In this document: positions 25,512-33,025 of the stretch, piece after piece
Numbering within the stretch: the first letter of the stretch is position 1
Layout of the letters: every line of letters starts with the position of its first letter
From: Spirosoma aureum
GTDB lineage: Bacteria > Bacteroidota > Bacteroidia > Cytophagales > Spirosomataceae
DNA length: 64,000 nt
Direction of reading: 5' to 3'
Assembly: GCF_011604685.1 (NCBI RefSeq)
Contig: NZ_CP050063.1
Location: 6,117,001-6,181,000, forward strand
Made by a program: the position numbers and the translations under genes
Notes under the pieces: generated by a model
What the model saw: the letters and a program-made list of their open reading frames with translations, nothing else
Told to the model about the DNA's origin: nothing
Database searches by the model: none

Positions 25512-27041
25512 ATGGCGAAGAACAATAAAGCTGTACAAAAAGGCCCCGATGTTATTTTAATCGGTGCCGGTATCATGAGTGCCACATTGGGCGTATTGTT
25601 GAAAGAATTGCAGCCCGACATAACCATCGAAATTTACGAACGGCTCGATAGCGCAGCCGCCGAAAGTTCCGATGCCTGGAACAATGCAGGCACTGGCCAT
25701 TCGGCCTTTTGCGAATTGAATTATACGCCCGAAAAAGAAGACGGTACGGTCGAATCGGCCAAAGCGGTTAAGATTGCCGAATCGTTTGAGCAGTCGAAGC
25801 AGTTCTGGGCCTACCTCGTTCAGAACGGGTTTCTTAGCGATGCGCCTAACTTCATTCGCTCTATCCCTCACATGAGTTTTGTCTGGGGGAATGAGAATGT
25901 GAACTATCTGCGTAAACGCTACGACGCGCTTCAGAAAAATTATCTCTTCCACGGCATGCAATACTCCGAAGATCGGGCGCAACTCGCCGACTGGATGCCG
26001 CTTGTCATGGAAGATCGCGATCCGGATCAGCCAGTTGCGGCTACGCGCATGGAAATCGGTACGGATGTAAACTTCGGTGCACTGACACGGGCCATGTTTC
26101 GGCGTCTGTATGACATGCCAGGCGTCCGCTTATATTTTGCCCACGAGGTTCGCGACCTGTGGCGTTCCAAATCGCTTGGCGGATGGAAAATCCGGGTAGA
26201 AAATGTGACGACCAATCAGGTTCGCGACGTACAGACCCAGTTTATATTCATCGGTGCCGGGGGTGGCTCTTTACGGCTGCTCGAAAAATCAGACATTCCC
26301 GAAAGTCGTGGATTTGGCGGCTTCCCGGTAAGTGGTCAGTGGCTAAAATGCGTCAACCCTGATGTTATTTCCAGGCATCAGGCCAAAGTCTACGGAAAAG
26401 CTTCCGTGGGTGCTCCTCCCATGTCGGTACCTCACCTGGACACGCGCATGATTGAGGGCAATCAGGAGCTTCTGTTTGGCCCCTATGCAGGTTTTTCGAC
26501 CAAGTTCCTGAAAAGTGGCTCCTACATGGATTTACCGAAATCCATTCAATTGAGCAATATGGCGCCCATGCTGATGGCGGGTATGCACAACATTCCGCTG
26601 ACGAAATACCTGATTCAACAGGTGTTGCAATCGCCTGAGGATCGCCTGGCTGCATTGCGGGAATATTATCCGGATGCTAAAATGGAGGACTGGGAATTAG
26701 AGATTGCTGGTCAACGCGTACAGGTGATCAAGAAAGATGAACACGAAGGTGGAGTACTCGAATTTGGCACCGAAGTAGTCAGTGCCGCCGATGGTAGTAT
26801 TGCCGCTTTGCTGGGTGCCTCACCTGGCGCATCGACCGCCGTTTCGATCATGCTCGACTTGTTAAAACGCTGCTTCCCTGAACAGCTGGCAACCGAAACC
26901 TGGCAACAAAAACTGAAAGAAATGATTCCGAGCTATGGTCAGGTGCTGGCTAATAATCCGGAACTGGGCATTGCGCTTCGAAAGCATACAAGCGAAGTGC
27001 TGGGCCTGGGGGTGTATGAGTATACCCCAACAGAAAATTAA
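25512..27041 (+). CDS. mqo: Malate:quinone oxidoreductase
   Basis: This peripheral membrane FAD enzyme oxidises malate to oxaloacetate and passes electrons to quinone, replacing or supplementing NAD malate dehydrogenase in the TCA cycle. The 509-residue protein has the FAD site VILIGAGIMSATLGVLL, the family motif SSDAWNNAGTGHSAFCELNY, FIFIGAGGGSLRLLEKS, and GFGGFPVSGQWL, ending LGLGVYEYTP. It stands alone, followed by the long hairpin at 27067-27139. Confidence 0.96.
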   Translation: MAKNNKAVQKGPDVILIGAGIMSATLGVLLKELQPDITIEIYERLDSAAAESSDAWNNAGTGHSAFCELNYTPEKEDGTVESAKAVKIAESFEQSKQFWAYLVQNGFLSDAPNFIRSIPHMSFVWGNENVNYLRKRYDALQKNYLFHGMQYSEDRAQLADWMPLVMEDRDPDQPVAATRMEIGTDVNFGALTRAMFRRLYDMPGVRLYFAHEVRDLWRSKSLGGWKIRVENVTTNQVRDVQTQFIFIGAGGGSLRLLEKSDIPESRGFGGFPVSGQWLKCVNPDVISRHQAKVYGKASVGAPPMSVPHLDTRMIEGNQELLFGPYAGFSTKFLKSGSYMDLPKSIQLSNMAPMLMAGMHNIPLTKYLIQQVLQSPEDRLAALREYYPDAKMEDWELEIAGQRVQVIKKDEHEGGVLEFGTEVVSAADGSIAALLGASPGASTAVSIMLDLLKRCFPEQLATETWQQKLKEMIPSYGQVLANNPELGIALRKHTSEVLGLGVYEYTPTEN

Positions 27042-27066
27042 TCAATAAATTTAGTATTCGTTAATC

Positions 27067-27139
27067 GGATTGGGTTGCGAGGGCGAAGTGGTGCCACGGT
27101 TATAAACTGTGGCACCACTTCGCCCTCGCAACCCAATCC
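27067..27139. repeat. Hairpin element with GTGCCACGGTT apex, copy 1
   Basis: The two arms, 27067-27101 and 27105-27139, pair over 35 bp with a single G/T wobble and leave a 3-nt loop. The apical 11 bp (GTGCCACGGTT / AACTGTGGCAC) are shared with elements at 46814-46891 and 55375-55468, while the outer 24 bp are specific to this place. It lies between the convergent mqo and LytTR genes and is followed by a T-run, so here it can act as a terminator. Confidence 0.8.
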
Positions 27140-27162
27140 TGTTTTTGACGCACACCTAACGG

Positions 27163-27915
27163 TCACTTACCCGCCAATTGCTCAGCCACATACCGCTTGT
27201 ATACTTTGCCCACACGCAGCTCTTTTGTTCCAATCCAGAAAGCATCTGGCTCTCTTCTGTCTACCTGAGTTATATGGACAATACACGACCGGCTGATTCG
27301 AATAAATTGCCGCTTAGGTAATCGTTCTTCGGCTTCCTTCAGAGTCAGGCGTGTAACATAGGTTTTTGCTTTCGTAATGACTTTCAAATAGTTTTCCAGA
27401 CTTTCTATATACTGAATAGCTAGGTATGGAATGGCTTCTCGAACACCATCGACCATACAGGAAAAATAGCCAGACTCTTCAGATGCGGGCATTACAGACG
27501 CTATAGGTACCTCTTCCGTTTTAGCAGGTGCGCGCAGGTAGCGATAGGTGACAAAAACGCCCAGACCCGTAATCGTATATACCCAAAAATTGACCAGGTA
27601 AGGGAGCGAGCGGGAGATACTAAACTCAGTACGCAGGATAAAATTCATGTTGAACGAGCCGAGTGCCATTAACAGAAAAAACCAGCCGAAGTAAAGTACT
27701 TTTTTATCCTGCAAAAACAGCCGCTCGAACAGAATCCGATTGTGAAAAACAATCCACCCATAGAGCAGCAACAGATACAAATAAGGGGATACTTTAGAAA
27801 ACCCTGGCCGCCCTTCTATTGCATAAAGGTCAGTAAGATAATGAGCAGCCAGTAATGCCGCCAGCCCCAGGAAGTTGCGAACGACGAAATGATCCAGAAG
27901 GCGGGTACGTTTCAT
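27163..27915 (-). CDS. Membrane-anchored LytTR-domain transcription regulator
   Basis: The 250-residue protein has four predicted membrane helices in residues 1-135 (for example YLYLLLLYGWIVFHN, YFGWFFLLMALGSF, FWVYTITGLGVFVTY) and a LytTR DNA-binding domain in residues 155-250, seen in YIESLENYLKVITK, YVTRLTLKEAEERLP and FIRISRSCIVHITQV. It lacks a receiver domain and has no histidine kinase next to it, so it probably senses a membrane or periplasmic signal directly. The gene to its right (28082) is divergent and could be a target. Confidence 0.88.
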   Translation of the reverse strand: MKRTRLLDHFVVRNFLGLAALLAAHYLTDLYAIEGRPGFSKVSPYLYLLLLYGWIVFHNRILFERLFLQDKKVLYFGWFFLLMALGSFNMNFILRTEFSISRSLPYLVNFWVYTITGLGVFVTYRYLRAPAKTEEVPIASVMPASEESGYFSCMVDGVREAIPYLAIQYIESLENYLKVITKAKTYVTRLTLKEAEERLPKRQFIRISRSCIVHITQVDRREPDAFWIGTKELRVGKVYKRYVAEQLAGK

Positions 27916-28081
27916 ATGGGCAAATTACGTCGCAGAATTAATTCAGTCATCAACTACGTGACAAACGGACTTTGTCACAGACAACAGCAGTTGGTCACCA
28001 AAGTCTTGCATTGGCAATTTACGCCCTCCAATTTTGACCATACTCCGATCATCACTAAAGCCGTTCGGGTAGTCTTCTGGT

Positions 28082-28792
28082 ATGCAACTGCTTCACAACC
28101 TCAATGTCGCCGTACACGTATTATTCGGTACAATTGGTTTACTCATTGGCCTGTTAGCTCTTCTTTATCGAAACCGTCCTCAACGGCATATTCGTTACGG
28201 CCGATACTTTCTCTATGCCCTAACCATCGTTGTAGGCACCGCTTTCATGGGTATCCTCTTTTTTCGTTCAAATCCTTTTTTGCTCTTGTTAACATTATTG
28301 GGTGGGTACGTCGGTTATTCTGGCTTCCGGACTATTCGGCTCCGGGAACAACCAGCCTCCACTATCGATCTGCTGATTTCAATTGGTGTGTTAATCGCCG
28401 GTGGGATCTATTTAGGATCAATGGAACTGGCGGGTGGTAACTGGTCACCATCGGTGGTGTATCCAACCTTATCTGCCTTAGTTCTGGTTGCTGGCTACGA
28501 CCTGATAAAACGATTATGGCTGTTTAATAAGCTAAAAACATGGTGGCTATACGAACATATTTATAAAATGATATCGGCCTATAGCGCCATTCTTTCTGCC
28601 TTTTCAGGTACGGTATTTCCTCAATACAAACCCTATAGCCAGATTTTACCATCAGCCCTTTGCATCAGTGCAATTATTTATTTCATCTGGCAGCAAGTGA
28701 GACATAGAAAAAGAGTGTCTGCTGTCAGTAAGGCTTTTGGTAGATCAGCGGCAAATCGTAGCTATAGTTCTAAGAACGTGTTGGGGAATTGA
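28082..28792 (+). CDS. Multi-pass membrane protein of unknown function
   Basis: I do not recognise a named family. The 236 residues contain about seven hydrophobic segments (such as LFGTIGLLIGLLALLY, FLYALTIVVGTAFMGILFF, LLISIGVLIAGGIYLG, YPTLSALVLVAGYDL, LCISAIIYFIWQQV) with positively charged linkers, in the general style of DUF2306-like small membrane proteins. It is divergent from the LytTR regulator. The last 15-20 residues are low in complexity, and the gene ends 48 bp before the decayed IS5 transposase. Confidence 0.7.
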   Translation: MQLLHNLNVAVHVLFGTIGLLIGLLALLYRNRPQRHIRYGRYFLYALTIVVGTAFMGILFFRSNPFLLLLTLLGGYVGYSGFRTIRLREQPASTIDLLISIGVLIAGGIYLGSMELAGGNWSPSVVYPTLSALVLVAGYDLIKRLWLFNKLKTWWLYEHIYKMISAYSAILSAFSGTVFPQYKPYSQILPSALCISAIIYFIWQQVRHRKRVSAVSKAFGRSAANRSYSSKNVLGN

Positions 28793-28929
28793 GAAAGGCT
28801 GCTAGTCGAGTCAACTTTGTATCGAGCAAGAAATAAATGTATGACCTCTCAGTGGCAACCACTGACCGACTACCAGTGGGCGACACTATCGCCTTTTTTT
28901 GATGGCTCCGGCCTTTAGGTTTGTGGTGT

Positions 28930-29140
28930 GGTAAGATTCTAAGATGTGTTAGCTTACCAAAAGAAATACAGAGCGGGCTCCCTATGGCATACCGGCCAGG
29001 CTAACGACCAATGCGGGGCGGCCCGTGCCGGTGGATTCAGGACCCGGCCTGGCGTGGCCCGCTCTGTTACTACTTGCCAAGGTTCGCATAGAAATGAGGG
29101 CGTAAGGGCCCAGTAGTAAGGTATCGAACAAAAGGGCAAG
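28930..29140 (+). ncRNA. Putative IS110 bridge RNA
   Basis: Three stem-loops are laid out as in known bridge RNAs. Stem 1 is GGTAAG (28930-28935) with CTTACC (28953-28958). Stem 2 pairs ACAGAGCGGGC (28968-28978) with 29057-29067 and, inside it, GCCAGGC (28995-29001) with 29047-29053. Stem 3 pairs CTTGCC (29073-29078) with 29135-29140 and GTTCG (29082-29086) with 29125-29129. The loop of stem 3 has CATAGAAAT (29087-29095), identical to the right end at 30272-30280, and TAAGGGCC (29103-29110), which pairs with GGCCTTTA at the left end (28910-28917) with one G/T wobble. These fit left and right donor guides. In stem 2, GGTGGA (29030-29035) is complementary to TCCACC at the right target junction (30280-30285). 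Confidence 0.7.
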
Positions 29141-29173
29141 GGAATCATCTTCAGTTCTAAACTACAACTTATC

Positions 29174-30269
29174 ATGGACATTCAGTACTTTATTGGTGTT
29201 GACATTGCCAAAGGCACTTTAGACTGGTCGGACGGCCGATGCCGCCGTCTTCAATGGAAAAACCGTTGTATTCCAGACCCATTCAGCTAATTCGGTAGTA
29301 GGTATTAAAACCGTGCTTCGATTGTTGAAAGGCTTACCTGATTGGAACACCAAACAAGTGATCTTTTGCATGGAACATACCACGCGGTGGCCGCCGGCAT
29401 TTATAATGCCCATCTTCTAGATTTTCTCCACCGGCTTCAATTGCCTATTTGGCTGGAGGGAAGTTTACAAATCAAGCGAGCAGGTGGTTTACAACGGGGC
29501 AAAACCGCCCGGCGGCCCGGCGACACCATTGACGCACAACGGATTGCCGAGTACGCCTTCAGGTTTCGTGACCGAATGCGTTTATGGCAACCCCCTCGCC
29601 CTGTTATTCAACAGTTGGCCTTCCTGAGCGCAGCTCGTCAGCGATTAATCCAACGGGGCCGCCCGGCGGTCTATAATCAGTTAGCCAACCCGTTAACAGA
29701 ACAACAAAATTTCGTTAACCCTTCTTTCCAAAAGCAGCTCATTAAAAGTTGCAGAGCCTCTCTAATGGCTTTGGAGAAGGATCGGAAGGCGGTCGATAAA
29801 GCGATTGATCTACTCATTGAAGAGGACCGTCAACTTAAAGAACTTTTTGGCTTACTCACTTCTGTTCCCGGTATTGGCATTGCTACTGCTACCGAGGTAG
29901 TGATTGCGACTAATGAATTGAAGACCATCGCTGATCCTAAACAAATGGCCCGTGCGACGTCCGCTGCCATGCGGGAGTTGCGCCCTTTGAATATAAGTCA
30001 GGTACTAGTGTCAGAAGTCGGCCTGGCGTTAGCCAGCACGCTCGCAAACGGCTTAAAAGTCTTTTTCACTTAGGTGCTATATCAGCGATTCGAGTCAAAG
30101 GTGAATCGAGGGAGTACTATCAACGCAAGGTTGGCGAAGGCAAGAGTAAAATGTCCGTCATCAATGCGGTACGTAACAATCGGACCGCCGAGCGGTTAAT
30201 TCACCGAGTATATGCCGTAGTAAAACGGGGTGAAAATATGATAAATTTTATACCCTTTCCCTTGCTTAA
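29174..30269 (+). pseudogene. IS110-family transposase broken by six GC-rich insertions
   Basis: The DEDD recombinase begins at the ATG 29174 with MDIQYFIGVDIAKGTLDWS (first catalytic Asp). The other acidic residues are in CMEHT and DTIDAQRIAEY, and the C-terminal Transposase_20 part reads SVPGIGIATATEV. The frame is broken by short GC-rich inserts at 29231-29246, 29382-29395, 29507-29521, 29654-29668, 29951-29964 and 30180-30194 (16, 14, 15, 15, 14, 15 nt). Leaving them out, and allowing one missing base near 30138 nt before the end of the frame at about 30238, gives a continuous protein of about 335 residues ending at the TAA 30267-30269, the normal family length. Confidence 0.85.
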
Positions 30270-30925
30270 ACCATAGAAATCCACCCGGCTCCAGCGCAAG
30301 CGCAACCATGATCTTGGGCAAATGGTAGATGCGATTTTATGGCTGCTACGCACAGGATGTCAGTGGCGCAATCTTCCCCCTGACTGGCCCCATTGGCAGG
30401 CCGTTTACTATTACTTCGAGCAGTGGAAAGCCAAGGGCACCTTTGTGCAAATGAATGCTGCCTTAAATCAACTGGATCGACTCAACGCCAATCGCGAAGC
30501 CTGCCCCTCGGCACTATGTATTGATTCCCAACCAATTAAGCTAGGGCCACGGATTGACAGCTACCGGGGTACTGACCCACACAAACGTGTCAACGGGTGT
30601 CAACAGGCGTCAACGGACCTTCGTCGTTGATACTCAGGGCCGACTCTGGCTTGCGGAGGTAAATGCGGCCAATCAAGCCGATGGTCCGCTCGCTAAACAG
30701 CTTATTGTGTCGATACTTTGGCGAGCAGGCGAACGGCTGGAAAAGATTTTTGGCGACCAAGCCTACAATGGGGTCTTTGCGAGTGAACTGGCCAACTGGA
30801 GTATCGATGTTGAAAAAGCCTCCCGACCTGAATCAGCGCGTGGTTTTGTGCCGGTGGCAAAACGATGGGTAGTGGAGCGCAGCCTTGATGAAGGTACTAA
30901 AATCATTGTCATGTTCACTATTTAG

Positions 30926-31171
30926 CTTGATTCGGCAATAGATTGTAGCCAATTTCTCTTTAGTTCGCTTATTGCGACGCAATTTGAAGAGAATACGCAT
31001 TTTTTGCGTATCATTTGTTTATATTTTAATGTGATTAAAAAAAACCCGAAACTAGCACATTAAAATGGGATTATAAACACTAAATCGGCAGGCTAAAATG
31101 GTAAAAAGGTGTACCCCAAATTTTACCCTTTTGGTAGAGCAAGAGGGCCAGTGTGTTAGGAGGAAAAAACG
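30926..31171. other. Intergenic region after the IS remnants
   Basis: This 246-bp stretch has no gene. It contains two small inverted repeats, ATTGCG-A-CGCAAT at 30971-30983 and ATACGCA/TGCGTAT at 30993-31011, and a run of A residues near 31030. It may include non-IS sequence that was beside the lost right end of the IS5 element. Confidence 0.4.
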
Positions 31172-31198
31172 AAAAAGCCCGCATATAGCAGGCTTTTT
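31172..31198 (-). terminator. Terminator of the tRNA-Arg gene
   Basis: The stem AAAAAGCCCGC / GCAGGCTTTTT (31172-31182, 31188-31198; one mismatch) has a 5-nt loop and lies 22 bp beyond the tRNA on its strand, with a T-run in the distal arm. Confidence 0.75.
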
Positions 31199-31220
31199 GG
31201 ACAAATTTACAAGGTTCTTG

Positions 31221-31294
31221 TGCACTCGTAGGGATTCGAACCCCAAACCTCCTGATCCGTAGTCAGGTGCTCTATCCAATTGAGCTACGAATGC
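31221..31294 (-). tRNA. tRNA-Arg (anticodon ACG)
   Basis: On the minus strand the 74-nt gene folds as a full cloverleaf: acceptor stem GCATTCG with CGAGTGC (one G-T pair), D arm AGCTCAATTGGATAGAGCA, anticodon stem CCTGA/TCAGG with loop CTACGGA giving anticodon ACG, and T arm GGGGTTCGAATCCC. The discriminator base is A and CCA is not encoded. The terminator at 31172-31198 follows. Confidence 0.95.
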
Positions 31295-31359
31295 ATCGCT
31301 ATGTGCGGTTCCCGTTGATTGGGAGTGCAAAAGTAGGCAGGAAAATAGGCTTTGTCAAG

Positions 31360-32157
31360 CTATCTGCCTGAAAAATTTGCTTTACGTTTCATTAGAAAGG
31401 CCCCTATCCCTTCCATCGAGTCAGCAGAATGGCCCAGTTCATTTTGATTGTCAGCCTCTTGCTCCAATTGATGATCAAGGTCTGAATAGAGCGATTGATT
31501 CAAAACTTTTTTCATTGCGCCTATAGCACGAGTCGGAGCAGTAGCGTAATAGGCGACTATTTCATCAACCGTTTGATCTAAATTGGTGGCGGCTACGGAG
31601 CGGCTCACCAAGCCAATTTGGGCGGCTTCAGGTCCGTATACCCGTCGGCCAGTACTACTCAATTCAAACGCACGTTGCGGCCCAATAAGCCGGGGTAGAA
31701 AAAAAGTGGAGCCAGCATCAGGCATCAAACCGATATTGACGAATATCTGACTAAAATAAGCCTCGTCGGCACAAATGACAAGGTCGCACGCCAATGCCAG
31801 CGAACAGCCTGCTCCCGCTGCAATGCCGTTAACACGACCAATAATTGGCTTTGCCAGATTTCGCATTGCCTTAATCATCGGGTGATAGCCATTCCGTAAC
31901 GATTCACCCAGATTTAACTGACCACCCGAAGCGGCTGCATTTGCAAAACCTGCTTTCAGGTCGGCACCTGAACAGAACGCCTTGTCGCCCGCGCCAGTTA
32001 GCACAACCACGCGAACAGTATCGGCATTGCCAGCCGCTTCAATAGCAACTGTAAGCTCATGAATCAGGTCAGGACTAAGCGCATTATATACCTGTGGTCG
32101 ATTGAGCGTAATGCGGCAGACACCATCATTACAATCATAAAGCAGATTTTCAAACAT
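31360..32157 (-). CDS. Enoyl-CoA hydratase/isomerase family protein (PaaG-like)
   Basis: This is a crotonase-fold protein of 265 residues from the ATG at 32157 (MFENLLYDCNDGVCRITLNR); an in-frame start at 32256 would add 33 residues unlike the family. The oxyanion-hole motifs are AFCSGADLKAG and GRVNGIAAGAGCSLALACDL. In place of the glutamate of classical hydratases it has NIGLMPDAGSTFFLPR, as in PaaG-type isomerase/hydratases of phenylacetate and fatty acid metabolism. No other beta-oxidation gene is adjacent, so the pathway cannot be fixed. Confidence 0.88.
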   Translation of the reverse strand: MFENLLYDCNDGVCRITLNRPQVYNALSPDLIHELTVAIEAAGNADTVRVVVLTGAGDKAFCSGADLKAGFANAAASGGQLNLGESLRNGYHPMIKAMRNLAKPIIGRVNGIAAGAGCSLALACDLVICADEAYFSQIFVNIGLMPDAGSTFFLPRLIGPQRAFELSSTGRRVYGPEAAQIGLVSRSVAATNLDQTVDEIVAYYATAPTRAIGAMKKVLNQSLYSDLDHQLEQEADNQNELGHSADSMEGIGAFLMKRKANFSGR

Positions 32158-32271
32158 GGGTACGGCTATTTTGCTGAATTGGTATGCAAGCATACAGCTT
32201 TTAGCAGATTCCACAAAATGAGCGATGCCACAACATTCCGTTATGGCATCGCTCAATTTATACTGTAGTCA

Positions 32272-32910
32272 TTAAATTAACCAGAAGACAGTCATCATAC
32301 TTATACTGAGTCCCAGGATCAAACCCGCTCCGATCTGGGAGGGCGTATGTGCATTAAGATGGAGCCGTGCACTGGCAACCATACCTGCTAACATAATCAG
32401 GGCTGCTAAAACCAGCACTAAGTCGGTTTCTCCGAATTTGGTAATGATGCCCGCCACAATACCAACGACTCCGCCGATACCTACGCTATGCGCACTGATT
32501 TGCCAGTAGATACTAATCAATCCAACCAGCAAAATCGAGAGCGTTATTGATCCAAGCAGGATTGCAATTCCAGGAGCTATGCTCGACAGAAGCTGCATTC
32601 TAAACGCGAACAGAAAGGTCAGACCCGTATAGACGATGGCCGTTAAAAAATAAGGTAACCGACGGTCATCTAGGGTATCCAGTTGTAACGACCTGACGTA
32701 ACCGCTCCGAAAAAGGTAGTAGATCAGCAATGAAGGCACTCCAAATGTACCTATAAAAATAAGGATCAGCAGACTAATGCGTAATGTACCCGAAAAAGCG
32801 TCGACACCCAGAATAGAAGGAGCCAGATACAGCAAAATGCCGAACAGGAGCGTCGGCATCAGCAACGGGTGAAAAACGATAGAAAGAAAACGGGCCAGAC
32901 TCGTATTCAA
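32272..32910 (-). CDS. PAP2-like integral membrane protein
   Basis: This 212-residue protein with about six membrane helices resembles the phosphatase PAP2 superfamily: DDRRLPYF stands where the first motif is expected, SAHSVGIGGVVG corresponds to the PSGH-type motif, and ARLHLNAHTPSQIGAG to the SRxxxxxHxxxD motif. The last Asp is replaced and the others are degenerate, so it may be a diverged enzyme or a structural homologue rather than an active lipid phosphatase. It lies 114 bp downstream of the enoyl-CoA hydratase in reverse order and shares its direction. Confidence 0.75.
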   Translation of the reverse strand: MNTSLARFLSIVFHPLLMPTLLFGILLYLAPSILGVDAFSGTLRISLLILIFIGTFGVPSLLIYYLFRSGYVRSLQLDTLDDRRLPYFLTAIVYTGLTFLFAFRMQLLSSIAPGIAILLGSITLSILLVGLISIYWQISAHSVGIGGVVGIVAGIITKFGETDLVLVLAALIMLAGMVASARLHLNAHTPSQIGAGLILGLSISMMTVFWLI

Positions 32911-33025
32911 TGATGAATTATCGATTATAAATGCGCTTCGAAACAGTCAATAACCACAAAGTTAACGAATGCTATCGTTCATCTTTCATCATTGTATTGT
33001 CAGCCCGGTTATAATTCATTACCTG

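Larger units (their letters stand above)
28910..30282 (+). mobile_element. IS110-group insertion sequence nested in the IS5 gene
   Basis: Boundaries come from the host gene: TCC occurs at both edges (28907-28909 and 30280-30282), and deleting 28910-30282 (1373 bp) restores an uninterrupted IS5 frame. This fits IS110 biology, which inserts without terminal inverted repeats and leaves only a 2-3 nt shared core. Order inside: left end, structured non-coding region (28930-29140), DEDD transposase gene (29174-30269), short right end. The long region before the gene, rather than after it, marks the IS110 group and not IS1111. The transposase is broken, so the copy is not autonomous. Confidence 0.85.
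28841..30925 (+). pseudogene. IS5-family transposase, interrupted by IS110, frameshifted and truncated
   Basis: The first 23 codons (28841-28909, MTSQWQPLTDYQWATLSPFF and DGS) match the start of IS5-group transposases. The gene resumes at 30283 with TRLQRKRNHDLGQMVDAILW and LLRTGCQWRNLPPDW; joining 28909 to 30283 keeps the frame. A second lesion is a 10-bp tandem repeat of GTCAAC units starting at 30589, 30599 and 30609: one unit too many, shifting the frame inside KRVNGRQRTFVVD. The third part runs to about 30884 (AKRWVVERS), after which homology stops, so the C-terminal portion is missing. The last in-frame stop is at 30925. No terminal inverted repeats were identified. Confidence 0.85.

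Noticed and set aside
27889..28440. A 183-codon + frame overlapping the LytTR start and the membrane protein gene
   Set aside because: It is an out-of-frame shadow of the 28082-28792 membrane protein, with unlike composition (many Arg, Ser, Cys).
28954..29181. A 75-codon frame on the minus strand over the IS110 leader
   Set aside because: It coincides with the strongly structured candidate bridge RNA and has no coding character.
28904..30292. GGCTCC repeats (28904-28909 and 30287-30292) as the IS110 insertion core
   Set aside because: Joining at these copies leaves the IS5 frame broken by one base, whereas joining at TCC (28907-28909 with 30280-30282) restores it exactly and puts the donor guides next to the core.
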